DNA of 7,488 bases from Candidatus Limivicinus faecipullorum (GTDB taxonomy: Bacteria > Bacillota > Clostridia > Oscillospirales > Oscillospiraceae). The position numbers were made by a program, and so were the translations under genes. How positions within the stretch are numbered: position 1 is the first letter of the stretch; each line of letters starts with the position of its first letter. This document shows positions 1 through 5,292 of the stretch, piece by piece. A model generated the notes under the pieces. It saw nothing but the letters and a program-made list of their open reading frames with translations, was not told the origin of the DNA and did not search any database. The DNA lies in assembly GCA_018711755.1 (NCBI GenBank), contig DVHY01000006.1, forward strand, positions 1 to 7,488, written 5' to 3'.

Positions 1-569
1 TCCACTTCCCGGTTCCTCCGCTCATAGTCCTCCCCGCCGCTGAGGGAGGCGGAGAGCATTTTCAGGATAAGCAGCTTTTCAAAGTCCGACTTATATTCAA
101 AGCCGTAGCTCAGGGCCGTCTCATACACGCCACGAAGCAGCATGCCTATAAACAGCACAATGTCCGGCAGCCCGATACCCAGGGCGCCCAGGCCCAGGCC
201 CTCCGCCGTGGTCACGGTCATGTTCACCAGCCGGGAGCGCCGGGCCCCCTTGTATAGCTGCCGCAGTTCCTTTCGGCTGCCCCGTACCCGGAAGGCATAG
301 TCCCGGATACTGTGCTCTGTGGATATCTTATCCACGGCATAGCTCTTCTCAATTATGGCCCCGCCCCGGTCGAACACCAGGGCAAAGCCCTTGCAGAAAG
401 CGGCTTCCAATCCGGTGTACACCTTCCGGGGCACCTTGGCCTCCAGGCTCTCCTTCCACTTTGCCCCGGAGCGCTTTGCCGCCGCCGCAGCAAGCTGCTC
501 CTCCCGCTTTCTGACGGCGGCCATTTCCCTGTCCACCGGGGACAGGGGCCTTTTTCTTTTTAACGGCAT
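1..569 (-). CDS. EcsC family protein, 3' end cut by window edge
   Basis: My translation gives 189 residues before the window ends, so the C-terminus is missing. Residues 1-45 are basic and rich in Ala, Lys and Glu, and look like a charged helix. From about residue 50 the protein resembles the EcsC family: a Gly-rich segment GLGLGALGIGLPDI (124-137), a hydrophobic stretch to about 150, then YETALSYGFEY (149-159) and a helix after it. EcsC is named after the third gene of the Bacillus ecsABC transporter locus. The biochemical role of the family is not settled, and this copy is not beside an ABC transporter. The ATG at 569 overlaps the TAA of the YolD-like gene by one base (TAATG). The GAGGAGG Shine-Dalgarno lies in the Glu-Glu-Asp codons ending that gene, so translation is probably coupled. 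Family assignment is by motif memory; function is unknown. Confidence 0.8.
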   Translation of the reverse strand, partial: MPLKRKRPLSPVDREMAAVRKREEQLAAAAAKRSGAKWKESLEAKVPRKVYTGLEAAFCKGFALVFDRGGAIIEKSYAVDKISTEHSIRDYAFRVRGSRKELRQLYKGARRSRLVNMTVTTAEGLGLGALGIGLPDIVLFIGMLLRGVYETALSYGFEYKSDFEKLLILKMLSASLSGGEDYERRNREV

Positions 570-1009
570 TAGTCCTCCTCTTCCGCCGGGCTCTCCCCCA
601 GCTTCAAATCAATTCCGTATATATCCTCTATGGCTATGACGCTGCCGTCGGCCATTATGAGTCTCCCCTCATATTCGTCTATCTTCTTCACACGGCCACT
701 GAGGGTGACAAGCGCCCCTCCCGTCTTCCGTTCATCCGCTTTGAAGCAGACGATATCAGCCTCCGGCCGCTCCTTTATGTGCTCACGGAGCCTGCGCAGC
801 TCCCTGTCCAGTTCCTCTATCCGGTCCCTGTCCAGCTCTATCCTGCATTCCGTCAGCCGGGCCGCCTCCTCCACCGCCTCCTCGTAGCCTGTGAGGGCGG
901 CAAAGGGGGCGAACTGGGCCGCCCTGTCCCCCACCGGCATAGGCGGATGATTGCGGGACACCGGATGGGGCAGATATATGATATCCTCATAGCCTTTGTC
1001 TCCCCTCAT
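569..1009 (-). CDS. YolD-like protein, partner of the Y-family polymerase
   Basis: A 146-residue soluble protein with the layout of Clostridia YolD-like proteins. Residues 1-28 are a lead-in with a HPVSRNHPPMP segment. The signature RAAQFAPFAALTGYEEAV is at 29-46, and a strongly charged probable coiled coil is at about 50-82. A small beta-rich domain follows at about 85-136 (VTLSGRVKKIDEYEGRLIMADG, ending in IEDIYGID), then an acidic tail. YolD-like proteins in Firmicutes are typically encoded next to UvrX-type polymerases. They were proposed from gene context to be functional counterparts of UmuD, but no LexA/UmuD peptidase motif is visible here. The start ATG overlaps the polymerase stop (ATGA). 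Its AGGAGG ribosome binding site lies 9 bases upstream, inside the polymerase's last codons. Confidence 0.85.
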   Translation of the reverse strand: MRGDKGYEDIIYLPHPVSRNHPPMPVGDRAAQFAPFAALTGYEEAVEEAARLTECRIELDRDRIEELDRELRRLREHIKERPEADIVCFKADERKTGGALVTLSGRVKKIDEYEGRLIMADGSVIAIEDIYGIDLKLGESPAEEED

Positions 1010-2511
1010 GCCCGGTGCCCTCCTATCTGGCGGTTCCTGTCCCGGCCCGTGGCCCCCTCCTGATAGCTGGTGCCGTGGAGGATGGCGTTCTTGCCGTATT
1101 TCTTTTTTATCTTCAGCATGGCCTGCTGCCTCCTCTCCTCCCGTTCCAGGGCTGCCCGGTCTTTTATCTCCCGGCAGTCTGAGGCCTCCAGGTCCCCGAA
1201 GAGGTCCAGCTGCTGAAAGCTCTCCTCTTTTCTTTCGCCTTTTATATTTACGTTGGCGGCCACCACATACATGCGCCGCACCTGGAGCTTTTTATCCACT
1301 ATCCTGTCAAAGAGCTCCAGAGTCCTTTCCGTTATCAGCCGGTTGGAGGAGCTGAAACGGCCCAGGTTCACGGAGCCGTGGGCCGCCTTTGGGATATTCC
1401 GCCCGTACATGTCGGTTTTCATCTCTCCCTCAAAGCCGCTGCCGCCTTTAAGCATCTCATAACCCACGGTGAGGACTATCTGGTCGGTGACCAGGCCCTT
1501 GTCCACCAGGTCCAGCACCAGGGCGTCGGTCATTTCCCGCACTATCATTTTGGCCTCTTCAAAGCCGTAGGGCCGCTGGAGCACCTGGCCGCTGCTGATA
1601 CTGTTGGTCTCCGGCCGGTAGCTCTTTATGTCCTTTATGGTGCAGGGCTCCCAGCCCCAGGCGTGGTCTATCAGCAGCTGGGCGTTGACCCCGAAGAGCT
1701 TGTAGAGAAGCTCCTCGTTGTAATAGTCCCCGTTTCCTCCCAGGGAGCAGCGGGCTATATCCCCCATGGTGCGCAATCCCACGGCCTCCAGCTTTTTGGC
1801 GTAGCCACGGCCCACCCGCCAGAAATCCGTCAGTGGTTCATGATCCCATAATATTTGACGGTAGCTTTTCTCGTTTAGTTCCCCTATACGCACCCCATCT
1901 CTGTCTGCTTTTGCCCGCTTGGCCATCACGTCCATTGCCACCTTGCAGAGGTACAGGTTGCTGCCTATCCCCGCCGTGGCGGTTATGCCGGTCTGAGACA
2001 ACACCTCATGTATCATCAGCCGGGCAAAGTCGTGGGCGGAGATGTTCCTGGTTTTGAGATAGTCGGTAACGTCCATGAACACCTCGTCTATGGAATAGAC
2101 ATGTATATCCTCCGGGGCCACGAAGCGGGTATATATGTTATATATCCTGGTGCTGTATTCCATGTACTTTGCCATCCTGGGCTTTGCTACGATATAGTCC
2201 AGCTCCAACTCCGGGTCCGCCGCCAGCTCCCCGGCGCTGAAGGAGCTGCCGCCAAAGCCCCTGCCCTTCAGCCGTCCCCGGCGGCGGGCGTTCTCCGTCT
2301 TCACCTGATGCACCACCTCAAAAAGCCTGGCCCGGCCCGGGATGCCCAGGGCCTTCAGGGAGGGGGACACCGCCAGGCAGATGGTCTTTTCCGTGCGGCT
2401 GCTGTCCGCAACCACCAGGTTCGTGTCCAGCGGGTCCAATCCCCGCTCCGCGCACTCCACCGAGGCGTAAAAAGACTTCAGGTCTATGGCTATGTATGTC
2501 CTCTCTCCCAT
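1006..2511 (-). CDS. Y-family translesion DNA polymerase (UvrX / DinB-UmuC-like)
   Basis: Likely an error-prone polymerase that copies past damaged template bases. The 501 residues carry the palm motif IAIDLKSFYASVE (7-19, catalytic Asp10, steric-gate region FY at 14-15) and the second catalytic motif YSIDEVFMDV (139-148, Asp142 and Glu143). The helix-hairpin-helix-type segment TATAGIGSNLYLCKVAMD is at 177-194. A little-finger domain is expected at roughly 300-430. QLDLF at 434-438 closely matches the bacterial beta-clamp-binding consensus, so the protein probably engages the replication clamp. The tail KYGKNAILHGTSYQEGATGRDRNRQIGGHRA-like end (from 471) is the usual C-terminus of Firmicutes UvrX relatives. 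All key catalytic residues are present. It is first in an overlapping cassette with the YolD-like and EcsC genes. A GGTGA Shine-Dalgarno lies 6 bases before the ATG. I see no LexA box (CGAAC-N4-GTTCG) upstream, so SOS control is not evident. Confidence 0.93.
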   Translation of the reverse strand: MGERTYIAIDLKSFYASVECAERGLDPLDTNLVVADSSRTEKTICLAVSPSLKALGIPGRARLFEVVHQVKTENARRRGRLKGRGFGGSSFSAGELAADPELELDYIVAKPRMAKYMEYSTRIYNIYTRFVAPEDIHVYSIDEVFMDVTDYLKTRNISAHDFARLMIHEVLSQTGITATAGIGSNLYLCKVAMDVMAKRAKADRDGVRIGELNEKSYRQILWDHEPLTDFWRVGRGYAKKLEAVGLRTMGDIARCSLGGNGDYYNEELLYKLFGVNAQLLIDHAWGWEPCTIKDIKSYRPETNSISSGQVLQRPYGFEEAKMIVREMTDALVLDLVDKGLVTDQIVLTVGYEMLKGGSGFEGEMKTDMYGRNIPKAAHGSVNLGRFSSSNRLITERTLELFDRIVDKKLQVRRMYVVAANVNIKGERKEESFQQLDLFGDLEASDCREIKDRAALEREERRQQAMLKIKKKYGKNAILHGTSYQEGATGRDRNRQIGGHRA

Positions 2512-2545
2512 TGTTGTTCACCGCCCTTATTTTCTTAACACGATA

Positions 2546-2564
2546 ATAATATAGCATATATTAT
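2546..2564. repeat. Perfect palindrome over the polymerase -10 box (possible operator)
   Basis: ATAATATA-GCA-TATATTAT forms two perfect 8-base arms around a 3-base centre. The left arm covers the whole -10 hexamer of the polymerase promoter. A repressor binding here would block RNA polymerase, but the AT-only arms could also arise by chance in an AT-rich promoter. No known binding consensus was recognised. Confidence 0.45.
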
Positions 2565-2576
2565 CCTATTTGGCAA
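2548..2576 (-). promoter_or_regulatory. Sigma-A promoter of the polymerase cassette (extended -10)
   Basis: Reading the minus strand, TTGCCA (-35, at 2576-2571) is followed by a 17-base spacer and TATATT (-10, at 2553-2548). The spacer ends in TGC, giving the extended -10 form TGN. Transcription would start near 2541, leaving a leader of about 30 bases before the polymerase ATG at 2511. Confidence 0.7.
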
Positions 2577-2618
2577 TAAGCTATTGCAGCTTCCATAAAA
2601 GCCCCTGGGGAAAAGGCA

Positions 2619-2649
2619 TAAAAAAGCTCCGGCCGGAGCCGGAGTTTTT
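2619..2649 (-). terminator. Intrinsic terminator after the VanZ-like gene, possibly bidirectional
   Basis: On the minus strand, right after the VanZ stop, CTCCGG (2643-2638 region) pairs with CCGGAG across a 6-base loop and is followed by CTTTTTT. The plus strand also ends the same hairpin with TTTTT, so the element could work in both directions. It closes the rplU-rpmA-obgE-vanZ unit and separates it from the polymerase promoter. Confidence 0.8.
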
Positions 2650-3125
2650 CACGGGGCTTTGTCTCTGCCTCCCTGCTTTTGGGAGACGCTTCGATATATC
2701 ACAGCGCATATCCACAGCCCCACCATGAATCCGCAGAAGTCCAGAAGCACGTCCTGAACCTGCGAACCCCGCTTTGACAGGAGCTGCAGAGACTCGTCTA
2801 TAACTGCGGCGGAGAGCCCGGCAAAGGCGCAGTTCACAAAGCCCTGGCGGCTCTGCCTTCCTCTCAGGTGCAGCAGCAGGCTGAACTCGGCACCCAGAAT
2901 ACCGAACTCCACAAAGTGGGCCAGCTTCCTCAGGAAGTGGTCGCTCCCGGGGGAAAGGCGTATGCCTATCCACCGCAGCAGCTCCACTATCCTGTCCAGC
3001 AGCCCCCGGCTCATGGCCTGGGACTCCGCCCTGGGCATAAGGGAATTTATCCATATGAAGGCCAGGGTCAGGGCAATCAGTATCTTTATAAGGCGGCAGA
3101 GCCGCTCGTAGTCCCGCTTTTCCAT
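2649..3125 (-). CDS. VanZ family membrane protein
   Basis: A 158-residue integral membrane protein with about four hydrophobic segments (roughly 13-30, 68-86, 98-112 and 128-145). It carries the VanZ-family signatures RKLAHFVEFGILG (66-78), IDESLQL (109-115) and a variant of the family's RSGQVKDVLID block, KRGSQVQDVLLDFCG (118-132). VanZ was named for a low-level teicoplanin-resistance factor in enterococci. Chromosomal relatives are widespread in Firmicutes and mostly uncharacterised, so resistance should not be assumed. Its ATG overlaps the obgE stop by one base (TGATG). The only Shine-Dalgarno-like run, AAGGA, is 3 bases away, so it is probably translated by coupling to obgE. An intrinsic terminator begins at the stop codon. 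Confidence 0.87.
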   Translation of the reverse strand: MEKRDYERLCRLIKILIALTLAFIWINSLMPRAESQAMSRGLLDRIVELLRWIGIRLSPGSDHFLRKLAHFVEFGILGAEFSLLLHLRGRQSRQGFVNCAFAGLSAAVIDESLQLLSKRGSQVQDVLLDFCGFMVGLWICAVIYRSVSQKQGGRDKAP

Positions 3126-4408
3126 CAGTCCTTATACTCGAACATCAGATCATACATGCTCACGGTGTCCCCGTCCTTAACACCCATCTCCTCCATGCGC
3201 TGGAAGACGCCGGCCTCCCGGAGCACCCGGTCGAAATACATGCGGCTCTCATAATCGGAGAAGTTCACCGTGGCCACCAGGCGCTGGAGCCAGGGGCCCT
3301 CCACTATCCACATGTCGTCGAACTGCTGGATGTTCAGCTCCCCGGAGGTGTCCACCACCGGCTCGGGGGGCACATATTCCGCCTCATAGCTGGCTATGGG
3401 AGGCAGCTCCCGGAGGCGGCGGGCGCACTCCTTCACCAGCTCCCGGGTCCCCTCGTGGGTCACGGCGCTGAGCTCAAAGAAGCTGTAGCCCTGCGCTTCC
3501 ACATGGGCCTTCAGCCGCTGGATGTTCTCCCGGTCTCCGCCGAGCAGGTCGCACTTGTTGGCGGCCACTATCTGGGGCCTATCCGCCAGCTCCGGGCTGT
3601 ACTGCTTCAGCTCGGCGTTTATGGCCTCGAAGTCCTCCACCGGGTCCCGGCCCTCGCTGCCGGACACGTCCACCAGATGGATGAGCAGGCGGCAGCGGTC
3701 GATGTGGCGCAGGAAGTCGTGGCCCAGCCCCGCTCCCTCGGCGGCGCCCTCGATTATACCGGGGATATCCGCCATGACAAAGGACACGCCCTCGTCCACA
3801 TACACCACTCCCAGGTTGGGGTACAGGGTGGTGAAGTGGTAGTTTGCTATCTTGGGGTGGGCCTTGCTCACCACGCTGAGCAGGGTGGATTTGCCCACAT
3901 TGGGAAAGCCCACCAGGCCGATATCCGCCAGCAGCTTCAGCTCCAGGGTGATGTCGTGGCTCTCCCCGGGCAGGCCCGGCTTTGCAAAGCGGGGCACCTG
4001 GCGGGTAGGCGTGGCAAAATGCATGTTGCCCCAGCCGCCCCGGCCGCCCTTGGCCGCCAGCCAGTCCTCCCCGGTGGACATGTCGTGCATGATGGCCCCG
4101 GTCTCCGTGTCCCGGATTATGGTGCCCCGGGGCACTTTTATATAGAGGTTTTCCCCGTCCTTGCCGTAGCAGCGCTTGCCCTGGCCGTTGGCACCGTTGC
4201 CCGCAACATATTTACGCTTGTATCTGAAGTCCATGAGGGTGGACATATTGTCGTCCACAACAAAGATGACATTGCCGCCCCGGCCGCCGTCGCCCCCGTC
4301 GGGGCCGCCTGCCGCCACGTATTTCTCTCTGTGGAAAGCCACGGCGCCGTCCCCGCCCTTGCCGGCGTGGATACTTATCCGGGCCTTGTCTACAAACGAT
4401 GACGCCAT
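3125..4408 (-). CDS. obgE: Obg family GTPase, ribosome assembly
   Basis: Essential large GTPase that binds the 50S subunit during its maturation and is linked to stress signalling. The 427 residues show the full Obg layout. The glycine-rich Obg fold is at 1-160 (AGKGGDGAVAFHREKYV, then GGPDGGDGGRGGN). The GTPase domain follows with G1 GFPNVGKST (167-175), switch II DIPGIIEGA (214-222), G4 NKCD (284-287) and G5 SAV (314-316). The C-terminal OCT domain is at about 355-427 (IVEGPWLQRLVATVNFSDYES), ending in an acidic EYKD. I chose the ATG at 4408, where MASSFVDKARI matches family N-termini and AGGAGG lies 5 bases upstream. The open frame runs back 24 codons to an ATG at 4480, but that extension reads through the rpmA terminator hairpin and has no family match. 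No good promoter is visible at 4409-4440, so expression probably depends on read-through from rplU-rpmA. Confidence 0.97.
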   Translation of the reverse strand: MASSFVDKARISIHAGKGGDGAVAFHREKYVAAGGPDGGDGGRGGNVIFVVDDNMSTLMDFRYKRKYVAGNGANGQGKRCYGKDGENLYIKVPRGTIIRDTETGAIMHDMSTGEDWLAAKGGRGGWGNMHFATPTRQVPRFAKPGLPGESHDITLELKLLADIGLVGFPNVGKSTLLSVVSKAHPKIANYHFTTLYPNLGVVYVDEGVSFVMADIPGIIEGAAEGAGLGHDFLRHIDRCRLLIHLVDVSGSEGRDPVEDFEAINAELKQYSPELADRPQIVAANKCDLLGGDRENIQRLKAHVEAQGYSFFELSAVTHEGTRELVKECARRLRELPPIASYEAEYVPPEPVVDTSGELNIQQFDDMWIVEGPWLQRLVATVNFSDYESRMYFDRVLREAGVFQRMEEMGVKDGDTVSMYDLMFEYKD

Positions 4409-4440
4409 AGTCTCCTCCTTTGCATCATAAAAGGAATGAT

Positions 4441-4471
4441 AAGAAAAAGGCCGGACTGCTTGTCCGGCCTT
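4441..4471 (-). terminator. Intrinsic terminator between rpmA and obgE
   Basis: On the minus strand AAGGCCGGAC pairs perfectly (10 bp) with GTCCGGCCTT across the 5-base loop AAGCA, followed by TTTTTCTT. It begins 9 bases after the rpmA stop. It would reduce obgE and VanZ expression relative to the two ribosomal proteins while still allowing some read-through. Confidence 0.85.
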
Positions 4472-4480
4472 GATGGTCAA

Positions 4481-4744
4481 TTACTGAGCGATTTCTTCGT
4501 AAACAGAGACCTTCTTGCGGTCCTTGCCCATGCGCTCGAACTTCACGGTGCCGTCCACGAGGGCGAACAGAGTGTCGTCCTTACCCTTGCCCACATTGGT
4601 GCCCGGGTGGATTTTGGTTCCGCGCTGTCTGACAAGGATGTTGCCGGCCAGGACATACTGTCCATCGGCTCTCTTGGCACCAAGACGCTTAGACTCGCTG
4701 TCGCGGCCGTTCTTGGTAGAACCCATACCTTTTTTATGTGCCAT
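4481..4744 (-). CDS. rpmA: 50S ribosomal protein bL27, no cleavable N-terminal extension
   Basis: 87 residues of canonical bL27: MAHKKGMGSTKNGRDSES at the start, then KRLGAKRADGQYVLAGNILVRQRG-type core sequence, HPGTNVGKGKDDTLFALVDG and VKFERMGKDRK. The flexible N-terminus reaches the peptidyl-transferase centre of the 50S subunit. In most Firmicutes bL27 is made with an extension ending in QFFA that the protease Prp removes. Here the Met directly precedes the mature AHKKG sequence. An in-frame TAA sits immediately before the ATG, so no longer form is encoded. GGAGGTG lies about 9 bases upstream. The gap to rplU is only 42 bases and holds no prp (ysxB) gene. Confidence 0.98.
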   Translation of the reverse strand: MAHKKGMGSTKNGRDSESKRLGAKRADGQYVLAGNILVRQRGTKIHPGTNVGKGKDDTLFALVDGTVKFERMGKDRKKVSVYEEIAQ

Positions 4745-4786
4745 TTAGCTTACACCTCCATAAGTCATAATCAGTTGCGGAATAAA

Positions 4787-5101
4787 TTATGCGTTGATAG
4801 CTTCGATCTGAACCTTGGTATAGGGCTGTCTGTGGCCCTGAGTTCTGCGGTAGCCCTTTTTGGGCTTCATCTTGTAGACGCGGATCTTGGCGCTCTTGCC
4901 GGTCTTGACGACGTTGGCAGTTACGCTGGCGCCTTCGATGACGGGTGCGCCGAACTTGGCGACCTCACCGTCCACAACAGCCAGAACCTGGTCGAACTTC
5001 ACAGTCTCGCCGGCAGCCACATCCAGCTTCTCAACGAAGATGACGTCGCCCTCTGCCACACGGTACTGCTTGCCGCCGGTAACGATAACGGCATGTTTCA
5101 T
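4787..5101 (-). CDS. rplU: 50S ribosomal protein bL21
   Basis: About 104 residues with the full bL21 pattern: KHAVIVTGGKQYRVAEGD near the N-terminus, FVEKLDVAAGE, VDGEVAKFGAPVIEGASV, and the basic C-terminal part YKMKPKKGYRRTQGHRQPYT that binds 23S rRNA. An ATG also exists six bases upstream (5107), but the ribosome binding site GGAGG is only 3 bases from it. The ATG at 5101 has 9-base spacing and gives the usual length, so I prefer it. It is the first gene of the rplU-rpmA-obgE-vanZ unit, with its own strong promoter and a structured leader. Confidence 0.97.
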   Translation of the reverse strand: MKHAVIVTGGKQYRVAEGDVIFVEKLDVAAGETVKFDQVLAVVDGEVAKFGAPVIEGASVTANVVKTGKSAKIRVYKMKPKKGYRRTQGHRQPYTKVQIEAINA

Positions 5102-5179
5102 GAACATTTTCCTCCCTCTCTTCAGGACTCGCTCTGGGGGTGGAGGCGGGCCTCAGCTTGTATACCCCTTCAATGCGGC
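5102..5179 (-). promoter_or_regulatory. Structured 5' leader of rplU, candidate L21 leader
   Basis: The transcript should start near 5179, giving about 78 leader bases. GGGGT (5168-5164) can pair with ACCCC (5141-5137), and inside it GAGG can pair with CCTC (5154-5143) around a 4-base loop. Ribosomal protein leaders upstream of rplU are described in Firmicutes and are thought to mediate autoregulation. The position and size fit, but I could not compare with the family covariance model. Confidence 0.5.
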
Positions 5180-5185
5180 TTGAAT

Positions 5186-5214
5186 AGGATACCATATTGC
5201 TTCTCGGTTGTCAA
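5186..5214 (-). promoter_or_regulatory. Strong sigma-A promoter of the rplU operon
   Basis: On the minus strand a perfect -35 TTGACA (5214-5209), a 17-base spacer ending in TGG (extended -10) and TATCCT (5191-5186). Near-consensus strength fits a ribosomal protein operon. Confidence 0.85.
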
Positions 5215-5247
5215 CGATTTTATTGCAATTTTTCCCGGTTTTTCCCG

Positions 5248-5279
5248 AAAAAACCGGGGGAGTCCCGCTCCCCCGGTTT
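5248..5279 (-). terminator. Strong intrinsic terminator after the DUF3298 lipoprotein gene
   Basis: On the minus strand AAACCGGGGGAG pairs perfectly over 12 bp with CTCCCCCGGTTT around a 5-base loop (CGGGA). The U-run is formed by TTTTTT, whose first three T close the stem. It starts about 13 bases after the lipoprotein stop and insulates that gene from the rplU promoter downstream. Confidence 0.92.
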
Positions 5280-5292
5280 AAAAGCATACTTC

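Noticed and set aside
2512..2580. LexA/SOS box upstream of the polymerase
   Set aside because: No CGAAC-N4-GTTCG or close variant is present; GAAC near the start codon lacks a matching half.
2602..2610. CCCCTGGGG palindrome as an extra terminator
   Set aside because: The loop would be one base and there is no adequate U-run; the real terminator is beside it at 2619-2649.
2649..3125. VanZ-like gene as a glycopeptide resistance determinant
   Set aside because: No vanHAX or VanRS genes are nearby, and family members without resistance roles are common in Firmicutes.
3455..4402. A 315-codon plus-strand open frame opposite obgE
   Set aside because: Shadow of the GC-rich obgE codons; the minus-strand protein is unmistakable and the plus frame shows only low-complexity His/Val/Ala-rich sequence.
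4409..4480. Longer obgE start at 4480
   Set aside because: The 24 extra codons translate the rpmA terminator hairpin; the start at 4408 has a strong ribosome binding site and matches the family N-terminus.
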